Shown in pieces: positions 60,201-64,000 of a DNA stretch of 64,000 nucleotides; position 1 is the stretch's first letter, and each line of letters begins with the position of its first letter. The DNA is from Acetobacteraceae bacterium. Its GTDB lineage: Bacteria; Pseudomonadota; Alphaproteobacteria; Acetobacterales; Acetobacteraceae. The translations under genes were made by a program, and so were the position numbers. The notes beneath the pieces were generated by a model. It worked only from the letters and a program-made list of their open reading frames with translations. It was not told where the DNA came from and did no database searches. The stretch spans positions 124,001-188,000 of the forward strand of contig JAIXWG010000039.1 in the NCBI GenBank assembly GCA_027482245.1, given 5' to 3'.

Positions 60201-63008
60201 GTGCGGGCAGCGCGATCCCATGCGCTCCGCCAGCTTCAGCCAGACGTCGTAGAGCAGCTTGTGGTTCTTGCGCTGGTGGATGGCGCCGACGGTCAGCACG
60301 AAGGGCTTCCTGCCGAACTGCTTCTCGATCGCCGCGGTGGCCTTCGGATCCTCGGCGTGGAGGATCTGCTGGATCTCGTCGCCTTCGCGCAGGACCATCA
60401 CCTCGGGGATGAAGAGGCCCTGGATGCGCGCGCCGTATTCCTCCACGTCCCGGCGCGTGGCCTGGGAGATGGCGACGACCTGGTCCGCGCCGTCCAGCAG
60501 CATGGTCAGGTTCTGTTCGAAGACCGGCGCATAGCCTTCGTTGAACCAGAAGGGGAACTTGGTCGGGATGATGTCGTGGATGATCGGCGTCAGCCGCAGC
60601 TTGTGCAGCCGCGCGAGCGCCACGACATTCTCGGCATAGAGCGCGTTCTGCATCCAGCCGCTGCCCGGCACGATGTAGTGCGCGCCGGCGGGAAGCGACA
60701 GCAGCGGCGGGGGGTTGTCGTCGTAATGCGTCAGCAGGCGGGACAGCTTGCCGGCGCGGATGCCCTCGAACGGCATCTCCACGAATTGTCGCGCCTTGTT
60801 GTTCCAGGCGATGAAGCGGATGTCGGCGCGGGGATCGGCGCGCAGCGCCAGCGCCAGCGCCGCCTCGACCCGCGCGATGCCGGTCCAGCGGCCGCTGTGG
60901 TTGGCGCTGGTGGTGACGTCATAGACGATGGTGACGGGCTTGTAGTCGCCGGAGGAGGCGACGTCCTGGCTGCCGGATGCCGCCAGCGCGCGGGGCAGGA
61001 TGGGCGCCCGCTCCGGCGTGACGGAAGCGCGGGCCCGGGCGCTGGTGATCGCCTTGGCATAGACCGCTTCCGTGCCTTCGCGGTGGCGGTCCCAGCTGTA
61101 GGTTTCCGCGATGAAGTCCTTCTGCGCCTGGATCTGCGCGGCGTCGCGCGGCGCCTCATAGGCTTCCAGGATGGCGCGGCGGATGGAGGCGGGGTCGCCC
61201 GGGTCGCAGTAGCGGGCGCGGTCGCCGAAATACTCGCTCTCCCCGCTCTCGTCGCTCAGCACCAGGTTGGCGCCGGAGGCGGCGGCTTCGAGGGCCGCGA
61301 GCGGCGCGCCTTCCGCCCAGCTGGCCAGCACGGCGACGCGCGCCGCGGCGAAGGCGGAGGCGAGGAGGGGGGAGTTGGGCGGCAGGCGATCGATCACCGT
61401 CACGTTGGGGGTGCGGTGCTTCTCCAGGATGTCGCGATAGGGCTGGTTGGCGGTGTGGCCGATCAGCACGATCGGCAGTTCCGTGTCCCGCAGCGCATGG
61501 ACCAGCATGACCTGGTTCTTCCGCGCCTCGATCCGCGCGACGCAGAGCACGAAGTCCTTGATGCCGTATTCCTGCTCGAACAGCGTGGGATCGGCATCCG
61601 CGAAGAGCTTCGCATCGACGGGGTTCTGCACCACCGTGCCGTGTTCCACCGGCGCGCCGATGCGGGCCAGGCGGGCGCGTTCCCGCTCGCTCAGGAACAC
61701 CATGTGGTCGGCCAGCGTCGCCATTTCCCGCACCGCGGCGTGGAAGCCGGGCACGGCTTCCGACCCGGGCTCGTCGCTCATCCGCCGGGCGCGGAGTTCG
61801 GCCATGAAGGGGGCGAGGGCGGCGTCGGTGGCGGCGCCGGGCTCGGCTTCCGCCAGCAGCTTCGGCAGCTTCTCCTGCCACAGGTCGCGGCGCGTCAGGT
61901 CGAGGAAGATGGGGGAGAAGACCAGCGGCCGGCCGGCCTGGCGGGCGCGGCGCAGCAGGTCGAGCGACGACCAGGGGGACCAGGTGTTGAAGCCATGCAC
62001 CAGGTCGAGGTCGCCGAAGCCCTTGGCGGAGGGGTGGATGCGGAGTTCCGTCTCGATCCCGGCCAGCGTCAGTTCCCGCGCCAGGCGCGGCACGCGGACG
62101 GTGGGGCCGCCTTGCGACTTGTTCTCATTCCCATGAAGGAAAAGGCCGACCTTGCGCGGGCGGTCGGCACGCCGGACCTTCGTCTCCGGCGCGCTCAGCG
62201 TGATGCCGTGCTGCTTCGCCAGGCCCTGGAAGACGCGGTCATGCCCTTCCGCCCAGGCGTCCCAGGTGCGGTCCATGACGGAGGCGCGGAGTGCCCGCTT
62301 CTTCTCCACCAGTTCCAGCAGCACGCGGCGCAGGTCCGCGACGTCACCGACCTGGTATTCGACATGCGGGAATTCCGGCACCCAGCCGATGGCGGGGGCG
62401 ATGATCTCCGTCCCCGCGGCCAGGGCTTCCACCACACACATCGGGCCGCCTTCGTACAGCGCCGGGACCAGCACGTAGTCCAGGCTGCGGTAGTAGTCCG
62501 GCAGGTCGGCGCCGGGCAGTTCCAGCGCCGGGCCGGGCCAGCCGGTGCCGGTGAAGGACCATTCGATCTCCGGGATGTCCTGCACCGCGGCGACCAGGTG
62601 CTCCCCCTTCCGGCCGGTGTGGTAGGTGCGGCCGACGACGCCGATGCGCAGCTTCGGCTTGAACGTTTCCGTGTCCACGCCGGGGGAGATGGTGGTGACG
62701 TGCTCGATGCCGGCGTCGCGCAGCACGCCTTCGTAGAGGCGCGCATGGCAGACGCAGTGCTCCACCTCCCGCGCCACCTGGAAGAACTGCTCGTAGGCGG
62801 GGCCCTCGGGCTCCAGATGCGCGAAATAGGCGACCTCGATGGGCGACAGGCGCGGGCCGCGGCAGGAATAGGTGACGTAGTACTGGATGGCGGCCTTGGG
62901 GTCGCGGCCGTCGCCGAAGGTCACGTAGGGCAGGCGGTCGGCAACTTCGGATGCCAGCTTTTCAAGGATCCAGCCGCGGTCGGACGTAACGATATTCACC
63001 GTTGTCAT
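57222..63008 (-). CDS. Giant triple glycosyltransferase with C-terminal beta-sandwich repeats
   Basis: A 1928-residue protein. Three glycosyltransferase parts follow one another: about 1-270 (ends LVPALYEGGPMCVVEALAAG), about 285-660 (VLCVARIEARKNQ; SWAEGAPLAALEAAASG) and about 690-1080 (GAIHQRKNHKLL; YPSLYEGWGLPVGESLRHG), each with the E-x7-E motif of GT4 enzymes. Then come about five weakly similar beta-sandwich repeats of 120-130 residues (near 1105-1230, 1265-1395, 1435-1555, 1585-1705, 1800-1925); the later ones share A-V-S-P-x-x-A-G-x-x-S-D-x-R-x-L-G. A proline tract (1737-1760) separates the last two. It probably builds surface polysaccharide; linkages unknown. Confidence 0.85.
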   Translation of the reverse strand: MTTVNIVTSDRGWILEKLASEVADRLPYVTFGDGRDPKAAIQYYVTYSCRGPRLSPIEVAYFAHLEPEGPAYEQFFQVAREVEHCVCHARLYEGVLRDAGIEHVTTISPGVDTETFKPKLRIGVVGRTYHTGRKGEHLVAAVQDIPEIEWSFTGTGWPGPALELPGADLPDYYRSLDYVLVPALYEGGPMCVVEALAAGTEIIAPAIGWVPEFPHVEYQVGDVADLRRVLLELVEKKRALRASVMDRTWDAWAEGHDRVFQGLAKQHGITLSAPETKVRRADRPRKVGLFLHGNENKSQGGPTVRVPRLARELTLAGIETELRIHPSAKGFGDLDLVHGFNTWSPWSSLDLLRRARQAGRPLVFSPIFLDLTRRDLWQEKLPKLLAEAEPGAATDAALAPFMAELRARRMSDEPGSEAVPGFHAAVREMATLADHMVFLSERERARLARIGAPVEHGTVVQNPVDAKLFADADPTLFEQEYGIKDFVLCVARIEARKNQVMLVHALRDTELPIVLIGHTANQPYRDILEKHRTPNVTVIDRLPPNSPLLASAFAAARVAVLASWAEGAPLAALEAAASGANLVLSDESGESEYFGDRARYCDPGDPASIRRAILEAYEAPRDAAQIQAQKDFIAETYSWDRHREGTEAVYAKAITSARARASVTPERAPILPRALAASGSQDVASSGDYKPVTIVYDVTTSANHSGRWTGIARVEAALALALRADPRADIRFIAWNNKARQFVEMPFEGIRAGKLSRLLTHYDDNPPPLLSLPAGAHYIVPGSGWMQNALYAENVVALARLHKLRLTPIIHDIIPTKFPFWFNEGYAPVFEQNLTMLLDGADQVVAISQATRRDVEEYGARIQGLFIPEVMVLREGDEIQQILHAEDPKATAAIEKQFGRKPFVLTVGAIHQRKNHKLLYDVWLKLAERMGSRCPHLVIVGGVAWNGHDVARALRGDARLRDHVTILDGVDDLVLDWLYENCLMTVYPSLYEGWGLPVGESLRHGKLCIAADTSSVPEIAPGLVELLDPLDVAAWATKLQFYAGSRTARAAAEAKIRDGYRPFGWNESAEHLLDLLADSQDRSRPPRPYTLGAIVNFADRVAASRIRGGGWHPLERWGCWANHVRSELLFEPGVPPAEPLVLIAEARALSFPNTPFEVRVLANGTPVARWKLRGGDLQVLHAVIPAALAARGKLVRIEFESGSLTPVRQVSKSDDARLVGLGIAKVALAQLSGVKDASLYFGTTPRVPHRASLGQVYGIGGETPVQPFLAGAWGTRSGWGMVSTDLRPRLELSITEMPGRDLDIDLRLRPVATAAAPLLVLALANGEEVGAWTFTSDVPTTVTLRLPAALRARSEPMTIDLVAADARAPKALELGAAEEAYGFGLIGFEARLAGTAPRRGRLALATGGTLTIASSQQATEMATLRAALGLDWHAPERAATWSFGPTATLPLMLGEEAARDGALLTLDVEGFLPAPGAEAVNVVASAGGRVLGRYAVEAGRMGAIDVPLPPHALEADGTVDLVLAVDAALSPFVAKGSTDERPLGIRLARISRRALPILRSNRILKFGADPATKAQEEEAAITLRGNWYPAEGSGCWSRGDGGGLAIAPVVGDDQNWRLFVLCRTIAGSPAAPAVVEVELNGTLLDRWEFTGDRTVLAEVRGLAERLGDTPVATLYFRRLGAVSPKDAGINSDGRLLGMQLTAALLVGPGTNERKVRDRLASAGLGRHRLLQEVERPPEPEPPPPPPPPPPAPEPAPEPVPEATPSVAEQAAAEAGETAPPPVVPKLSSMLDFSVDGQMEGVTLSGWFDAEPDGRWSHAESAEIRLPRPPEAGQTLSMELFGRVFGTQVSGPAMVEVRVDGVLATSLRFENDDFAHQKIEIDCARLSRGGTEVPVSLRRAGAVSPAEAGEGSDERKLGVLVHTLGVVWQ

Positions 63009-63586
63009 GCGTCGGTTCGTCCCAAGATATCGCGAAGGCGGAGGTTGCCCGGGCTGGCCGGGAGGAGGCGGATGGCGGTGGACCGGCAGGCCGGCCGATG
63101 CCGGGTCACGGTCCGGGTCGCGTGTGCCGCGATGCGGCTGCCGGGCCGCGCGGAGGCCCCGGTACCGCCTGTCCTGAGGTCACGAAACACGAGTACCCTC
63201 TCAACGTGCGGCGTATCTAGCCCGTACCTCACGCGGCATTCCAGCCCCGCCAGACACTCTTAATGCAACCGCCACGAGTTCTTCTGGTTGCATATGGCTA
63301 TTTTTCATGCAACCCGCCCCAGCACCTTGCACGGGTCGCGGGCGTGCCGCCCGGGACGGCCGTGGCACCGCCTCCTCCGGCCGCGCATCTGGCGGGGAGG
63401 CGCCGTGGCCGGTATAGCTCTGGCCGAGGCGTGCCCACCCACGCCGACGCCACCCACGCCGATACCGTCCAACCGGGCCACGCAGCGTCGTCCTCGCCCG
63501 GCGGATCGCGGATCCGAAGGAAGTCGCCGATGTGCCTGTCATCCCGCCTCCCATCCAACGCCCCCACGGCCACGGCGGGCTGAGGC
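63009..63586. other. 578-base intergenic region in the polysaccharide locus
   Basis: No convincing gene. The left 200 bases must hold the minus-strand promoter of the giant glycosyltransferase. Around 63251-63310 is the window's clearest AT-enriched stretch, with promoter element B and a third ATGCAACC copy (63306-63313). The right 250 bases are GC-rich with repeated CCCACGCCGA-type words (63436-63465), read toward the epimerase gene as a long leader. Frames on both strands here lack protein-like features. Confidence 0.6.
63263..63299 (+). promoter_or_regulatory. Polysaccharide promoter element B (inverted repeat + GCATATGGCT)
   Basis: ATGCAACC (63263-63270) and GGTTGCAT (63286-63293) form a perfect 8-bp inverted repeat with a 15-base centre, directly followed by ATGGCT, as in element A. 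A further ATGCAACC stands at 63306-63313. The arms differ in sequence from element A while the outer ATGC/GCAT, spacing and ATGGCT are kept. It precedes the nucleotide-sugar epimerase gene by about 290 bases. Confidence 0.5.
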
Positions 63587-64000
63587 GTGGGCAAGGTCGT
63601 CGTCACGGGTGCCGCGGGCTTCATCGGCGCGCATGTCTGCCAGTCCCTGCTGGCGCGGGGGGAGGCGGTGGTCGGCATCGACAACCTCAACCCCTACTAC
63701 GACCCCGCGCTGAAGCGGGCGCGGCTGGCGGCGCTGACCGGCGGGCATGAGGGCGGGGCCTTCGCCTTCCATGCCATCGACCTGTCGGACCAGGACGCGG
63801 TGCTGGCGCTGTTCAAGGCCGATCCCGCCATCGACCGCGTCGTTCACCTGGGCGCGCAGGCCGGGGTGCGCTGGTCGCTGGAAGCGCCCTTCGCCTACAC
63901 CGCCGCCAACGTCACCGGCCACCTGGCGATCCTGGAGGCGGTGCGGCGGAGCGAGGGGCGGATCGGCCACACCGTCTATGCCTCCACCAGCTCCGTCTAC
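63587..64000 (+). CDS. NAD-dependent epimerase (UDP-glucuronate 4-epimerase-like), N-terminal part
   Basis: The first 138 residues of an extended SDR; the gene leaves the window at the right edge. VVVTGAAGFIGAHVCQSLLA is the cofactor loop (TGxxGFIG), VVGIDNLNPYYDPALKRARL is the N-N-Y-Y-D-x-x-L-K signature of UDP-glucuronate epimerases, and VVHLGAQAGVRWSLEAPFAY with VYASTSSVY contains the catalytic serine region. It would act on the UDP-glucuronate supplied by Ugd, giving UDP-galacturonate. GTG start with GAGG close ahead; no better start visible. Confidence 0.87.
   Translation, partial: MGKVVVTGAAGFIGAHVCQSLLARGEAVVGIDNLNPYYDPALKRARLAALTGGHEGGAFAFHAIDLSDQDAVLALFKADPAIDRVVHLGAQAGVRWSLEAPFAYTAANVTGHLAILEAVRRSEGRIGHTVYASTSSVY

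Noticed and set aside
57225-63263. A 2012-residue open frame on the plus strand opposite the giant glycosyltransferase
   Set aside because: It mirrors a real gene in a GC-rich genome, has no recognisable domain, is rich in Arg/Gly/His/Ala typical of antisense frames, and the minus-strand frame has clear glycosyltransferase motifs.
63286-63313. Possible sigma-54 promoter (GGTTGCATATGGCT...TGCA)
   Set aside because: The -24/-12 GG and GC spacing does not fit TGGCAC-N5-TTGC; the dyad interpretation explains the bases better.
63201-63583. Short frames on both strands in the gap before the epimerase gene
   Set aside because: No ribosome sites, no protein-like features, and they cover promoter element B.

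Overview
The window is GC-rich (roughly 70%), densely packed, chromosomal-type DNA. The gene families point to an alphaproteobacterium, most likely Acetobacteraceae (Roseomonas-like): orphan Bug/TctC periplasmic receptors, hydantoinase-type enzymes, minCDE, imuB-dnaE2, and several MFS and PEP-mutase/Ldh2 type catabolic genes. The taxonomic assignment is inference. I see no rRNA, tRNA, CRISPR array, phage or transposase gene.

Layout. 1-6.6 kb: the tail of a Bug receptor, a PrpF-type isomerase, an MFS carrier, a solo BioY biotin transporter, then a coupled pair on the minus strand (GHKL/acetyltransferase-like protein plus HisC-like aminotransferase). 6.7-15.6 kb: an amide/hydantoin salvage block with HyuB and HyuA (convergent), a peptide-type ABC binding protein, a D-aminoacylase, a Rid-family protein lacking the usual arginine, and an M20 carbamoylase/allantoate amidohydrolase. 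15.6-24.6 kb: small membrane proteins, hydrolases, a 2-hydroxyacid dehydrogenase, a heavy-metal P-type ATPase, a thioesterase and two types of periplasmic binding protein. 24.8-26.8 kb: minCDE. 26.8-28.4 kb: an SDR, then a lipoprotein with a TNT (NAD-glycohydrolase toxin-type) domain, overlapped by a small membrane protein gene. 28.5-40 kb: pobA, MaoC, a histidine phosphatase, Gfo/Idh, MFS, DUF1028, a Bug receptor plus VOC pair, and a four-gene minus-strand operon (Ldh2 dehydrogenase, PEP-mutase/isocitrate lyase family, HAD dehalogenase, methyltransferase).

40-43.6 kb: two tandem paralogous tail-anchored small proteins, an SDR, and a coupled L,D-transpeptidase/DUF882 endopeptidase pair. 43.6-47.1 kb: a MarR-MFS efflux pair with a perfect 16-bp palindrome over the marR start, an unknown protein behind a Fur-like box, DUF1810 and manganese catalase. 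47.2-52.2 kb: an SOS mutagenesis operon imuB-dnaE2, without imuA and with a LexA-like site. Its dnaE2 reading frame carries an in-frame intergenic-type palindromic repeat. 52.3-64 kb: a surface polysaccharide region with a UDP-GlcNAc-type dehydrogenase, UDP-GlcNAc 2-epimerase, hexapeptide acyltransferase, UDP-glucose dehydrogenase, a 1928-residue protein with three glycosyltransferase domains and about five C-terminal beta-sandwich repeats, and the start of a nucleotide-sugar epimerase. Two promoters there share an unusual inverted-repeat element that ends in GCATATGGCT.

The most noteworthy signals are the repeat inside dnaE2, the TNT lipoprotein with its overlapping membrane partner, the giant glycosyltransferase, and the shared polysaccharide promoter element.
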